A DNA stretch of 64,000 bases from Pandoraea bronchicola. GTDB lineage: Bacteria > Pseudomonadota > Gammaproteobacteria > Burkholderiales > Burkholderiaceae. The stretch covers positions 1 to 64,000 of the forward strand of contig NZ_CABPST010000008.1 in NCBI RefSeq assembly GCF_902459805.1. Direction: 5' to 3'. The position numbers and the translations under genes were made by a program. Shown piece by piece: positions 16,697-28,083 of the stretch. How positions within the stretch are numbered: the first letter of the stretch is position 1; the number at the start of each line of letters is the position of its first letter. Under the pieces are notes generated by a model that worked only from the letters and a program-made list of their open reading frames with translations, did no database searches and was not told the origin of the DNA.

Positions 16697-18205
16697 ATGA
16701 GTGAAATCCCTGTCAATTTCGGCGCGCCCCCACGCGCTTACCGGGGCACCCTGATGATTCAGGGGACGTCCTCCGACGCGGGCAAGAGCACGGTGGTCGC
16801 CGGCTTGTGCCGCCTGCTGTATCGCGAGGGCGCACGCGTGGCGCCATTCAAACCGCAGAACATGGCGCTCAACAGTGCCGTGACGGCCGACGGCGGCGAG
16901 ATCGGACGCGCGCAGGCCCTGCAGGCGCAGGCGGCTGGCGTCGCCCCGCACACTGACTTCAATCCCGTGCTGCTCAAGCCGAGCAGCGACCGGGGAGCGC
17001 AGGTCATCATCGGCGGCAAGGTCGTGGCCGATCTCGATGCGCGCGCCTATCACGAGTACAAGCCGCGCGCGATGGCGGCCGTACTGGCCGCCTACGAGCG
17101 TTTGCGCAGCGGCTACGACGCGGTGCTTGTCGAAGGCGCCGGCAGCCCGGCCGAGGTGAATCTGCGCTCGCGCGATATCGCGAACATGGGTTTTGCCGAG
17201 GCGGTCGACGCCCCGGTGCTGCTCGTCGCCGACATCGACCGGGGGGGCGTGTTCGCGCAATTGCTCGGCACGCTCGCGTGTCTGTCGGACAGCGAGCGCG
17301 AACGCATCAAGGGGTTCATCATCAACCGGTTTCGCGGCGATCCGTCGCTGCTGACCAGCGGGCTCGAGTGGATTGCGGCGCGCACGGGCGTTCCGGTGCT
17401 GGGCGTGCTGCCGTACCTTCACGGCCTGCATCTAGACGGCGAAGACATGCTGCCCGGCGAGCGCCACAAGGCGGCCAGCGGCGAGACGCGATTGCGCGTC
17501 GCGGTGCCCGCCTTACCACGCATCAGCAATCACACCGATTTCGACGCGTTGCGGGCGCATCCGCAAGTCGACTTCCGCTATGTGGGCGCAGGCGAATCGT
17601 GGCCCGCGAGCGACCTCGTGATTTTGCCTGGCAGCAAGCACGTGCGCGCCGATCTGGCGTGGCTTCGCGCGCAGGGCTGGGCGCCGGCGATAGCACGGCA
17701 TCTGCGCTACGGCGGCAAGGTGCTCGGTATCTGCGGTGGCTTGCAGATGCTCGGGACGGCGATTCACGATCCGCTGGGGCTCGAGGGCGACGCGGGGACA
17801 ACTGGCGGCCTCGGCTGGCTGGATATCGAGACCACCATGCAGACGCAAAAGCAGCTCCGCGTCGTGACGGGACGTCTGAGCGCGGGCGATGCCCCCGTGA
17901 ACGGCTACGAGATCCACATGGGCGTCACGCACGGGGCGGCGCTCGAACGTCCGGCCGTCTGGCTGCAGGACGGCGGCACTGAACGTGCCGATGGCGCCCG
18001 CTCGGCCGACGATCAGGTGATGGGGACGTATCTGCATGGCTTGTTCGACACGCCGCAGGCCCTGCAGGCGCTGCTGACGTGGGCCGGTGCCCACGATCTC
18101 GAGGCGCAGGACTACAACGCACTGCGCGAGGCGTCGCTCGACCGGCTCGCGGATTCGTTCGCCGCCCATCTCGATCTCCCGCGCGTCTGGGCATGCCTGC
18201 GCTAG
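16697..18205 (+). CDS. cobQ: Cobyric acid synthase
   Basis: Glutamine-dependent amidase that converts adenosylcobyrinic acid a,c-diamide to adenosylcobyric acid by four amidations. The protein is 502 residues from the ATG at 16697. The N-terminal dethiobiotin-synthetase-like domain has the P-loop [22 protein letters not shown] and [13 protein letters not shown]. The C-terminal glutamine amidotransferase domain has the nucleophile Cys346 in [10 protein letters not shown] and a histidine in YLHGLFD. It shares a 40-bp divergent promoter gap with cobU, and its product is the substrate for CbiB. Confidence 0.96.
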   Translation: MSEIPVNFGAPPRAYRGTLMIQGTSSDAGKSTVVAGLCRLLYREGARVAPFKPQNMALNSAVTADGGEIGRAQALQAQAAGVAPHTDFNPVLLKPSSDRGAQVIIGGKVVADLDARAYHEYKPRAMAAVLAAYERLRSGYDAVLVEGAGSPAEVNLRSRDIANMGFAEAVDAPVLLVADIDRGGVFAQLLGTLACLSDSERERIKGFIINRFRGDPSLLTSGLEWIAARTGVPVLGVLPYLHGLHLDGEDMLPGERHKAASGETRLRVAVPALPRISNHTDFDALRAHPQVDFRYVGAGESWPASDLVILPGSKHVRADLAWLRAQGWAPAIARHLRYGGKVLGICGGLQMLGTAIHDPLGLEGDAGTTGGLGWLDIETTMQTQKQLRVVTGRLSAGDAPVNGYEIHMGVTHGAALERPAVWLQDGGTERADGARSADDQVMGTYLHGLFDTPQALQALLTWAGAHDLEAQDYNALREASLDRLADSFAAHLDLPRVWACLR

Positions 18206-18211
18206 CGCAGA

Positions 18212-18255
18212 GACGGCTGGATGGCGGCCGGGACATCGGGCCGCCATCCAGCCGT
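18212..18255 (+). terminator. Hairpin after cobQ
   Basis: Perfect 17-bp arms (18212-18228 and 18239-18255) with a 10-base loop start 7 bp after the cobQ stop. The tail TTGTAAG is only weakly T-rich, so it may act as a terminator or as an mRNA 3'-end stabiliser. Confidence 0.5.
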
Positions 18256-18293
18256 TGTAAGATGAGCGGCAAATCGACCTCGAGGAGTCTGCA

Positions 18294-18917
18294 ATGCCGG
18301 TGATCGTGGTGGCGAATCCAAAGGGTGGCGTGGGCAAGAGCACGCTGGCAACGAATCTGGCGGGGTATCTGGCTGCACAGGGCCATGCCGTGATGCTTGG
18401 CGACACCGACCGGCAGCAGTCGTCGCGGGCCTGGCTGGGCTTGCGCCCGCCCGCGTTGCGTCCGATAGGCACCTGGGAAGTCGATCACAACGACGTCGCC
18501 CGTCCCCCCAAGGGCACCACTCACGCGGTGCTCGACACACCAGCCGGCCTTCACGGCAAGCGGCTCGATTCGATCCTCAAACTCGCCGATCACGTGCTGG
18601 TGCCGTTGCAGCCGTCGATTTTCGATATTCTCGCCACGCGTGATTTCCTGCAGAAGCTGGGCGAGGAGAAGGCGGTGCGTCAGGGGGATGTGCGTATCGG
18701 CGTGGTCGGCATGCGGGTCGATGCCCGCACCCGCGCAGCGGATCAGCTCTCGCGCTATTGCGAGGAGGCCGGCCTGCCGGTGCTGGGTATGCTGCGCAAC
18801 ACGCAGAACTACGTGCAACTCGCCGCGCACGGCCTCACGCTGTGGGACGTGGCGCCGGGGCGTGTCGAACGCGATCTGCCCCAGTGGGAGGGCATCACGG
18901 CGTTCGTGGCGAAGTGA
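18294..18917 (+). CDS. ParA/MinD-family ATPase, orphan
   Basis: A 207-residue deviant-Walker ATPase with GAGGAG placed before its ATG. Motifs are ANPKGGVGKSTLATNLAGYL at the N-terminus, GDTDRQQSS as the Walker A' region and AVLDTPAGLHGK as Walker B. No ParB-like partner or parS cluster is visible nearby, so a chromosome partition role is not supported; relatives of this size position other cargo or are uncharacterised. It follows cobQ, a member of the same large P-loop class, but is separated from it by a hairpin, so membership in the B12 pathway is doubtful. Confidence 0.85.
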   Translation: MPVIVVANPKGGVGKSTLATNLAGYLAAQGHAVMLGDTDRQQSSRAWLGLRPPALRPIGTWEVDHNDVARPPKGTTHAVLDTPAGLHGKRLDSILKLADHVLVPLQPSIFDILATRDFLQKLGEEKAVRQGDVRIGVVGMRVDARTRAADQLSRYCEEAGLPVLGMLRNTQNYVQLAAHGLTLWDVAPGRVERDLPQWEGITAFVAK

Positions 18918-18948
18918 GGGCCGGCGCCGGCAGCCGGCAAGCCAACGA

Positions 18949-18972
18949 AAAAGGGGCCCTCGGGCCCCTTTT
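18949..18972. terminator. Bidirectional terminator between the ParA-like gene and panD
   Basis: AAAAGGGGCCC / GGGCCCCTTTT with a 2-base centre. The A-run on one side and T-run on the other let it serve both converging genes, the ParA-like gene (plus) and panD (minus). Confidence 0.8.
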
Positions 18973-18996
18973 GTCGTTAGCGTCGAAGCGCTGGCT

Positions 18997-19419
18997 TTAC
19001 TTGGCGGCTTGAGCGGCCTCGAAGGCGCGGGTCTCTTCCCACGCTTGCAGCGGCACGTGATCGCGTTCGCCCTTTTGCACGTTCTTGTCGTCGACGAACA
19101 CCAGCTTCGGCTTGAAGCCGGCCAGCACTTCCTTTTCCTCGACCTGTGCGTACGACACGATGATGACGATGTCGCCCAACTGCGCGCGGCGTGCCGCGGC
19201 GCCATTGAGCGAGATCATGCCGCTTCCGCGCTCGCCGCGAATGGCATAGGTCGTGAAGCGTTCGCCGTTGTTGACGTTGAAGATGTCGATTTGCTCATTT
19301 TCGACAAGGCCCGAGGCTTCGAGCAGGTTTTCGTCGATCGCGCACGAGCCTTCGTAATGCAATTCGCAATGCGTCACGGTGGCGCGGTGGATCTTCGACT
19401 TGAGCATGGTGCGGTACAT
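18997..19419 (-). CDS. panD: Aspartate 1-decarboxylase precursor
   Basis: Pyruvoyl enzyme that makes beta-alanine from aspartate for pantothenate synthesis. The 140-residue proenzyme begins [20 protein letters not shown], and the self-cleavage site is Gly24-Ser25 in [27 protein letters not shown] matches the family core. The C-terminal 20 residues are longer than in E. coli PanD. It lies downstream of panC on the same strand with a 127-bp gap, giving both last inputs to pantothenate in one place. Confidence 0.96.
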   Translation of the reverse strand: MYRTMLKSKIHRATVTHCELHYEGSCAIDENLLEASGLVENEQIDIFNVNNGERFTTYAIRGERGSGMISLNGAAARRAQLGDIVIIVSYAQVEEKEVLAGFKPKLVFVDDKNVQKGERDHVPLQAWEETRAFEAAQAAK

Positions 19420-19546
19420 GGCTTGCCTCTAGTGTTGCGGTGTCGCGCAAGCGGCGCGACGAAAGATGCGCGTGCAACCGGCACGCGCGGCTTGCGTCGG
19501 GAGCACGCGACACCGGTCATGCGACCGTGTGCGGCGTGCCCGGCGC

Positions 19547-21624
<2,078 letters not shown>

Positions 21625-21651
21625 GGCAGAACTCGGCCGGGAGGCGGTGAC

Positions 21652-21834
21652 TTACTCGCTTTGGTAGACGTACGGCTGCTGGGCCACACGCGACTGCTGG
21701 GCGCGGCGGCGCTCTTCCATATCGATCGGCTGCTTGTCCCACAACAGCGAGCGGCCCTGACGTTGCTCGGCTTCCAGCGCCGGCTTCTCGGACTTCAATT
21801 GCTTGATGAATTGGGTGATGTCGGACTCGTACAT
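21652..21834 (-). CDS. DUF3460 family small protein
   Basis: A 60-residue polar protein from the ATG at 21834 (MYESDITQFIKQLKSEKP). It is typical of the short DUF3460 proteins of Betaproteobacteria found beside scpA and the pan genes. It has a helical, charged N-terminal half and a conserved-looking segment GRSLLWDKQPID, and ends in a Gln-rich tail. The function is unknown. A 17-residue upstream extension (from 21885) lacks the family start. It is 27 bp from scpA, so co-transcription is likely. Confidence 0.82.
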   Translation of the reverse strand: MYESDITQFIKQLKSEKPALEAEQRQGRSLLWDKQPIDMEERRRAQQSRVAQQPYVYQSE

Positions 21835-22098
21835 GGTCGATTGCTTTAAAAATAGGCAGAAGCGGCGCCATCGCAATGGCGCCAATCGACGCCGATTCTA
21901 CCGCAAACCCGTCACGGTTCGCCTTTTTGGCGGATTTGGGAGATGCGGGTGAAGCGGCCGCAGGGATATGATCAAATACGGGACATATACGCATCGCACG
22001 TTACGTCGTTATGCGATGCTTGCCAATATTGTTCGATTAGGCATCATGAGCTGCACGCGGGACGACCCGCGGCGGCATTAAAGACTCCAAGGAAGGTT

Positions 22099-23907
22099 TT
22101 GACCGTCTCGCAGATCAAACCCGGTTACGACGTTTTCCGTCGCTTCGGTGTGCGCCCTTTGCGCACCCTACCTGCCGCGCTCCTGACACTGGCCACATTG
22201 ACCTGTGGCCTCTTGGTGCCGGGGGTGGCGCAGGCCGACTATCGCGTTCATGTCGACGCTCCCAATGGTCTGGCCAAACTCCTCAACGACAATCTCGACC
22301 TGGTGCGCTACGCCGAGCGCGACGACATCGGCGAGGCGCAGTTCGAGCACCTCATTGCGACCGTGGGTGAGCAGGTGCAGGAACTCACGTCGACGGAAGG
22401 CTATTTCGTCCCCGTCACGCATGTAGACGTGGCCACGATCAATGGCAAGCGTGACGTCCACGTCACGGTTGAATCGGGACCGCGCACGCATATCAAGAAT
22501 CTCGACCTGAAATTCGACGGCCCGGTGCTCGAGCAGGAGCCGCAGCGCGTCGCGCAATTGCGCAACGCCTGGGCGCTGCCGGTGGATGCTCCTTTCCGCC
22601 AGGCCGACTGGGACAAGGCGAAAAACGACACGCTGTTTCAACTGGGACAGAAGCGTTATCACGCGTCGAAGATGACGTTCTCGCGTGCGGTGGTCGATGC
22701 CGATAGCGACACCGCTTCGCTTGCCGCGACCTTCGAGAGCGGGCCGCCGTTTACGCTCGGCCCGCTCGTGGTCTCCGGCACCCGGCGCTACCCCGAGCAG
22801 ATCATCCGCAATGTCAATCCGCTGTCCGTGGGCGAGCCGTTCGACGCCGATCGTCTGCAGGAACTGCAACGCCAGATTCAGGCCACGCCGTATTTCTCGA
22901 ACGTCATCATCTCGGTGACGGAAGATCCGGAGAAGGCCGAGAACGCGCCGGTCGAAGTGAAGGTGCGCGAATTTCCGACGCAGCGCGTGCAAAGCGGCGT
23001 GGGTTACACGACGGATACCGGCGCGAGCGTCAATGGCCGGTATTCGTACTACAACCTGTTCGGCCGCGCATGGACATTCGATACGCAGGCGCGTCTGGAG
23101 CAATACCGGCAGGGCGGTTACGCCGAGATCGGCATGCCACCCGATAGCATCGGCTACACCAACAGCCTGCGCGGATCGTTCGACCGCACCTACCTCAACG
23201 GCCTCGATCAACGCTCGACGCAGATCGGCGTCAAGCGCTCGCGCTCGCGCGAGCGCTACGACTGGGCCTACACGCTGGACTTCTACCGCACGGACGAACG
23301 TCCCGACGGCGGCCAGCGATTCCTCAACAAGGCGCTCGTACCCGCGTTTTCGTGGAACCGCCGCGACGTGGACGACCTGATCTTTCCGCGCAAGGGCAAC
23401 ATCATCAATACGCAGATCGGCTTTGCCGCGAAGCCGCTGCTTACCGATCAGAGTTTTGCGCGTCTGTATGGCCGTATCCGTCAGTACTTTCCGGTCGGGC
23501 AGCGCGATCTCGTGATCGCACGTCTGGAGCTTGGCGCCGTGCTCACGAACGGCAACAGCAATCGCATACCGTCGTCGCTGCTGTTCTTCGCGGGCGGCAC
23601 GTCGTCGATTCGCGGGTACACGTACCAGAGCATCGGGCGTCAGCAGAACGGCACCACATTCCCCACGAAGTATCTCGGTACCGCAAGTCTCGAATACCAA
23701 CGCTGGGTGACGCACGACTGGGGTGGCGCGGTGTTCTGGGACGTCGGCACGGCCACCGACGACTATCGGCATCCCACGCCGCTGTATCACGGCGTGGGCT
23801 TTGGTGTGCGCTGGCGCAGCCCGGTCGGACCGGTGAATCTTGACCTCGGCTACGGCGTGCATGACCGGCGCTTCCGTCCGGCCATTTCGCTGGGGGTGGC
23901 ATTCTGA
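22099..23907 (+). CDS. tamA: Outer membrane assembly factor TamA (Omp85 family)
   Basis: Outer membrane partner of TamB in the translocation and assembly module. I place the start at a TTG (22099) preceded by AAGGAAGG; the frame is open upstream, but the residues there do not look like a signal peptide. From this start there is a signal peptide with RRFGVRPLR, a hydrophobic core and cleavage at VAQA/DYRV. POTRA domains fill about residues 50-270 (for example FTLGPLVVSGTRRYPEQII). The 16-strand surface-antigen barrel follows, with FFAGGTSSIRGYTYQSIG near the end and the terminal Phe in ISLGVAF. The stop overlaps the tamB ATG by one base. The start codon is the least certain part. Confidence 0.9.
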   Translation: MTVSQIKPGYDVFRRFGVRPLRTLPAALLTLATLTCGLLVPGVAQADYRVHVDAPNGLAKLLNDNLDLVRYAERDDIGEAQFEHLIATVGEQVQELTSTEGYFVPVTHVDVATINGKRDVHVTVESGPRTHIKNLDLKFDGPVLEQEPQRVAQLRNAWALPVDAPFRQADWDKAKNDTLFQLGQKRYHASKMTFSRAVVDADSDTASLAATFESGPPFTLGPLVVSGTRRYPEQIIRNVNPLSVGEPFDADRLQELQRQIQATPYFSNVIISVTEDPEKAENAPVEVKVREFPTQRVQSGVGYTTDTGASVNGRYSYYNLFGRAWTFDTQARLEQYRQGGYAEIGMPPDSIGYTNSLRGSFDRTYLNGLDQRSTQIGVKRSRSRERYDWAYTLDFYRTDERPDGGQRFLNKALVPAFSWNRRDVDDLIFPRKGNIINTQIGFAAKPLLTDQSFARLYGRIRQYFPVGQRDLVIARLELGAVLTNGNSNRIPSSLLFFAGGTSSIRGYTYQSIGRQQNGTTFPTKYLGTASLEYQRWVTHDWGGAVFWDVGTATDDYRHPTPLYHGVGFGVRWRSPVGPVNLDLGYGVHDRRFRPAISLGVAF

Positions 23908-26900
23908 TGAGCACAATGCCCCTCAATCCGACGCCCGGCGACGCGCCCGCTCCCCCGCCTTCGCCACCTTCGCCACCTTCCCCTCCGCCCCCGCGCCGTT
24001 GGCGCTGGGGACGCTCTCTGGCGGGCGTCCTGCTCACGCTGTTGCTCATCGTCGTGCTCGCGATCGGCGCGCTACTCTGGGCGATGTCGAACGAGCGCGG
24101 CAGCCGCTGGTTGTGGCAGGCCGCTGTGTCGACCCTTGGCGGCAAACTCTCGGGCGAATGGCGCAGCGGCAGCTTTGCCCATGGCTTTACCGTGAGCGAC
24201 GTGCGCTATCTCGACGGCGCGACGCGTATTACCGTGAGCCGGCTTGAGAGCCGTTGGGAATGGCGTCTGCGCCCGCTGCATTTCATCGTCGACAAGTTGC
24301 ACGCAGGCGATGTGGAGATGGCGTTCGCACCGTCGCCGCCCTCGAGCACGCCAACGACGATGCCCTCGAGCCTGCGCCTGCCGTTCGGCCTGACGCTGAA
24401 CGACGTTCGCGTCGCCAAGCTCACGCTGGATTCGCCCGCGCTGGTGCTCGACGACATTCGCGTCTCAGCGCGCAGCGACGGCGCGCAACATACGATTCAG
24501 GTCGAGCACCTCGGCACGCCCTACGGTGAGGCGCAAGCGAGCCTGCAATTGAACGGGCAGCGTCCGTTTGCCCTCGGCGGCAATGTCGGTTTGCAAGCCA
24601 AGGCGGGCGATATTCCGGTGGCGTTGCAGGCCAGTTTGTCCGGCTCGCTCGACGCGCTCGTCGTCGATCTGCGCGCCAGCGGCGAGACGTTGAACGGGAC
24701 GGCGCACATCGCGGCGTCGCCATTTGGCCCCGTGCCGCTATCGCGCGCGCAGATTTCGCTTGATCACCTGAATCCGCGAGATTTCGCCGCCGGTGCGCCG
24801 CAAGCCGATCTCGCTGTGCAGGCCGACTTGCGACCCGAACCCGGCGCCAAGGAATTCCGCGTACTGGGGCCGGTGTCCGTGACCAATGCCAAACCCGGGG
24901 CCATCGATGCCGGGTGGCTGCCCGTGGAGAGCCTGCGTACGCAGGTGCTGCTCGATGCGACGCGTCAGGCGTTGACCGGCATCGAATTGAGGCTTGCGGG
25001 CCGCGCGCTGCTCACCGGTAGCGGCGAACTACGCCGCGAGAAGATCGCTGCGACGGCGCCTGCCGCGCCCGTGGCGTCGTCGGGCGCGAGCGGCGCCAGC
25101 GTTGCCAGGCAGGCGGCAGCGCCCGCCGAGGCAACGGTCGGCGGCTTCACCCTCACGATGCGAGATCTCGACCTGCGTGCCTTGTACGGCAAGCTGCCAG
25201 CGACGAAGCTGGCAGGCCCCCTCGATATCAAGCTCGACGCCACCGGGCAGCGGATGGTTCTCGACTGGCGCGACGCCGCGCGTCGCGTGCTGGCCGACGT
25301 GGGTCTCGACGCCAGGGGCACCACTCTCCACAGCCTCTCGCTGGAGGCCGGCAACAGCAAGGTCGCCGCGACCGGCGTGCTCGAGAAGGGGGATGCCGGC
25401 GCGTATCAGGCGCAGATCAAGCTCACGCGTTTCGACCCGGCCGCGTGGTACGACCTTTATGGTCCGCAAAAGCGCGGGGCGAAGACACCGGCAGCGAGCG
25501 TCACGGGACAGCTCGACGCGCAGGGCACATTGCGCCCGGCGTTCGGCCTCGCGCTCAAGTTTGCGCTGAAGGACAGCATCTACGCGGACTTGCCGATGAG
25601 CGGGGCGGGCACCGTAAGGCTCGCGGGCACGCGCATGCTGCCGAGCGACGCCAACTTGCTCGTGGCAGGCAACAAGGTGGCCCTGCGCGGCAGCTTCGGC
25701 GCCCCCGGCGACAAGATGGCCGTGAACATCGATGCACCGTCGCTCGACAAGCTCGGCTTTGGTCTCGCCGGCCGTGTGCGACTCGACGGGCAGGTGTCGG
25801 GCACGATCGAGCGTCCGGCCGTGGTTGCCACGCTCGAGGCAGACAAGCTGGTCTTCGGGGCGCGCAAGCTCGAGCATCTGACCGGCAAAGTGGACGTCAG
25901 CGGTGGCTTGCCCGGTGCGCCCGGCGACCGTCTGAACGTGACGCTCGATGGCCGGGGTTTCACCAGCGACTTCGCGCGGCTCGACAAACTCTCGGTAGCG
26001 CTGGCAGGCACCCGAGGCGCACATACGCTGCATCTCAAGGCGGCGGGCAAGCTGCACGAAGCACCGCTCGACATGAATCTCGACGCGGCCGGCGCCGTGA
26101 CCAACACGCGCGGCAAACCGGGCTGGCGCGGCACGATTCAGACGCTCGAGAATCGGGGGGTGCCGAAGCTCAATCTGGCGTCCCCGTGGCAAGTCGAAGC
26201 GAGTGCCGATCGCGTGCATCTTGGTGCGGCCAAGCTGGTGACGGCCGCCGGCGCGTTGTCGCTCGCTAACTTCGACTATGGCGACGGTCAACTGAAGACG
26301 GCCGGCACCATCGACACCCTCGATATCGCGCAGGTGCTGCGCGTGGTGCAGTCGTTCACGGGCGAGCCCTCGCCGGTCGCGAGCGACCTCGTGCTTGACG
26401 GCAAATGGGACGTGCGCGCCGGTCAGCGCGCCGACGGGTTTGTCGAGATCGTGCGTCGCAGTGGCGACGTGACGCTGCGCCGCGGCGGTGTGAACGAAAA
26501 CGTGAAGGTGACGATAACGGGCATTCCCGGTCTGAGCGCAGAGAAGGGCGGCGCCGGGGCACGTGTGCCGCTCGGTATCTCCGAGCTGCGCACGCGCATC
26601 GACCTGTCCGGGCTGACGGCGCGCGCGACCGTCAAGGCCGTCTCGTCGCTCGTCGGTACGGTGGATGCTGACCTGAAGACCGGCTTGCGTGTGCAAGGCG
26701 GCATTCCCAATGTGCCGGACGACGCGCCCCTGACCGGACGCATTGCGGTCTCCATTCCGGACCTCTCGAAGTTCGAGACGCTTGCCGGTGCGCAATTCGC
26801 TTTCAAAGGACGCGCCAACCTGCAAGTGACGCTGGCGGGCACCGTGGCCAAGCTGCGCCCCACGGGCGAGCTGACGGCCGACGATCTGTCGGCGCAGATG

Positions 26901-28034
26901 TTCGATACGGGCATGAGCGTGAAGGACGGACGGCTGCGCATCGCGCTGACACCGACCGAGATCGTGCTGCGCGACGTGGCGGTGACGGGCGGCGGTGGCG
27001 GCACGGCGAAGGCGACGGGCAACATTCGTCTCGACACGCCCGAGCCGACGCTCGGCATCACACTCTCCGCCGACAAGCTGCAACTCTTCTCGGCCCCCGA
27101 CCGGCAGCTTTCGCTGAGCGGCGAAGCGAAGGCAACCGGCAGCGGCGAGGCGATGGCGGTGAACGGCAAGTTCACCATCGACCGCGCGCGTTTTGCCTTG
27201 CCGCCCACGAGCGCACCGAAGCTGGGCGACGACGTCGTGGTCGTGCGCGGCGGTGCACAGTCCCGCACCAAAGCGCTCGATCCGAAGGATGAGGCCGCGC
27301 GCATCAGTGCGAAACCGGCCAGCCGATTCTCGCCGCACATCAACGTGGAAGTGGATCTGGGGCGGGATTTCCGCTTCGTCGGTGCGGGCGCCGATCTGCT
27401 GTTGCGCGGCAGCATGCGTGTGCAGAGCGATCCGCTCTCGCCAATGCGTGCCCTCGGTACGATCACTGTGGCAGAGGGCACCTACGAAGCCTTCGACCGC
27501 AAGCTCACCATCGAGCGCGGTCAGATCAACTTCGTCGGTCCGCTGGACAATCCCAACCTCTACATCCAGGCGATGCGCCGCAATCAGGAGGTCGCCGCTG
27601 GCGTGCTGGTCACGGGCACTGTGCGTCAGCCGCGCGTGACGCTTGTGTCCGAGCCCAACGTGTCGGACGAGGAGAAGCTCTCGTGGCTGATGTTCGGCCA
27701 CGGCCCGGACGGTGCGGGCCTCGGTCAGCGTCAGGCGATGGCCGGGGCGGCCACTGCGTTGCTCGGGGCGGCCGGCGGCAAGCGCATCATCAAGGATCTG
27801 GGGATCGACGAGTTCAGCATTGGCACCAGCGACTCGGGTCTGTCGGACGACGAACAAGTGGTGAAGGTGGGCAAGGCGATCTCGGACAACTTCGCGCTGG
27901 GATACGAGCAGAGTCTCACCAGCGCTGCGAGTATCGTGAAGATCACATGGCAGGTCTCGCGCCGCTGGCAACTGGTGCTGCGCACCGGCTCGCTGTCCGG
28001 CTTCGATGTGCTGTTCAACCGTCGCTTCGACTGA
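23907..28034 (+). CDS. tamB: Translocation and assembly module protein TamB (AsmA-like)
   Basis: A 1375-residue bridging protein of the AsmA-like/VPS13-like class that spans the periplasm and works with TamA in outer membrane protein assembly and possibly lipid transport. A Pro-rich cytoplasmic start (several PPSPP units) precedes one membrane helix at about residues 34-60 (RWGRSLAGVLLTLLLIVVLA). A very long beta-rich body with many alternating hydrophobic strands follows. The C-terminal TamB/DUF490 domain has EKLSWLMFGHGPDG, IDEFSIGTSDSG and the final GSLSGFDVLFNRRFD. The 1-base overlap with tamA shows coupling. Confidence 0.95.
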   Translation: MSTMPLNPTPGDAPAPPPSPPSPPSPPPPRRWRWGRSLAGVLLTLLLIVVLAIGALLWAMSNERGSRWLWQAAVSTLGGKLSGEWRSGSFAHGFTVSDVRYLDGATRITVSRLESRWEWRLRPLHFIVDKLHAGDVEMAFAPSPPSSTPTTMPSSLRLPFGLTLNDVRVAKLTLDSPALVLDDIRVSARSDGAQHTIQVEHLGTPYGEAQASLQLNGQRPFALGGNVGLQAKAGDIPVALQASLSGSLDALVVDLRASGETLNGTAHIAASPFGPVPLSRAQISLDHLNPRDFAAGAPQADLAVQADLRPEPGAKEFRVLGPVSVTNAKPGAIDAGWLPVESLRTQVLLDATRQALTGIELRLAGRALLTGSGELRREKIAATAPAAPVASSGASGASVARQAAAPAEATVGGFTLTMRDLDLRALYGKLPATKLAGPLDIKLDATGQRMVLDWRDAARRVLADVGLDARGTTLHSLSLEAGNSKVAATGVLEKGDAGAYQAQIKLTRFDPAAWYDLYGPQKRGAKTPAASVTGQLDAQGTLRPAFGLALKFALKDSIYADLPMSGAGTVRLAGTRMLPSDANLLVAGNKVALRGSFGAPGDKMAVNIDAPSLDKLGFGLAGRVRLDGQVSGTIERPAVVATLEADKLVFGARKLEHLTGKVDVSGGLPGAPGDRLNVTLDGRGFTSDFARLDKLSVALAGTRGAHTLHLKAAGKLHEAPLDMNLDAAGAVTNTRGKPGWRGTIQTLENRGVPKLNLASPWQVEASADRVHLGAAKLVTAAGALSLANFDYGDGQLKTAGTIDTLDIAQVLRVVQSFTGEPSPVASDLVLDGKWDVRAGQRADGFVEIVRRSGDVTLRRGGVNENVKVTITGIPGLSAEKGGAGARVPLGISELRTRIDLSGLTARATVKAVSSLVGTVDADLKTGLRVQGGIPNVPDDAPLTGRIAVSIPDLSKFETLAGAQFAFKGRANLQVTLAGTVAKLRPTGELTADDLSAQMFDTGMSVKDGRLRIALTPTEIVLRDVAVTGGGGGTAKATGNIRLDTPEPTLGITLSADKLQLFSAPDRQLSLSGEAKATGSGEAMAVNGKFTIDRARFALPPTSAPKLGDDVVVVRGGAQSRTKALDPKDEAARISAKPASRFSPHINVEVDLGRDFRFVGAGADLLLRGSMRVQSDPLSPMRALGTITVAEGTYEAFDRKLTIERGQINFVGPLDNPNLYIQAMRRNQEVAAGVLVTGTVRQPRVTLVSEPNVSDEEKLSWLMFGHGPDGAGLGQRQAMAGAATALLGAAGGKRIIKDLGIDEFSIGTSDSGLSDDEQVVKVGKAISDNFALGYEQSLTSAASIVKITWQVSRRWQLVLRTGSLSGFDVLFNRRFD

Positions 28035-28083
28035 CGCAGGCAATGGTGCAGGCGCAAGGGCGGTGGACAACTGTGGAGAGGAG

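Noticed and set aside
24000-24030. Pro-rich start of TamB as a repeat-expansion locus
   Set aside because: The short PPSPP run is common in cytoplasmic tails of membrane proteins in GC-rich genomes and is too short to claim variation.
25029-28070. 1013-residue minus-strand open frame opposite tamB
   Set aside because: Same codon-bias shadow effect; the plus strand encodes a convincing TamB with an intact C-terminal domain.
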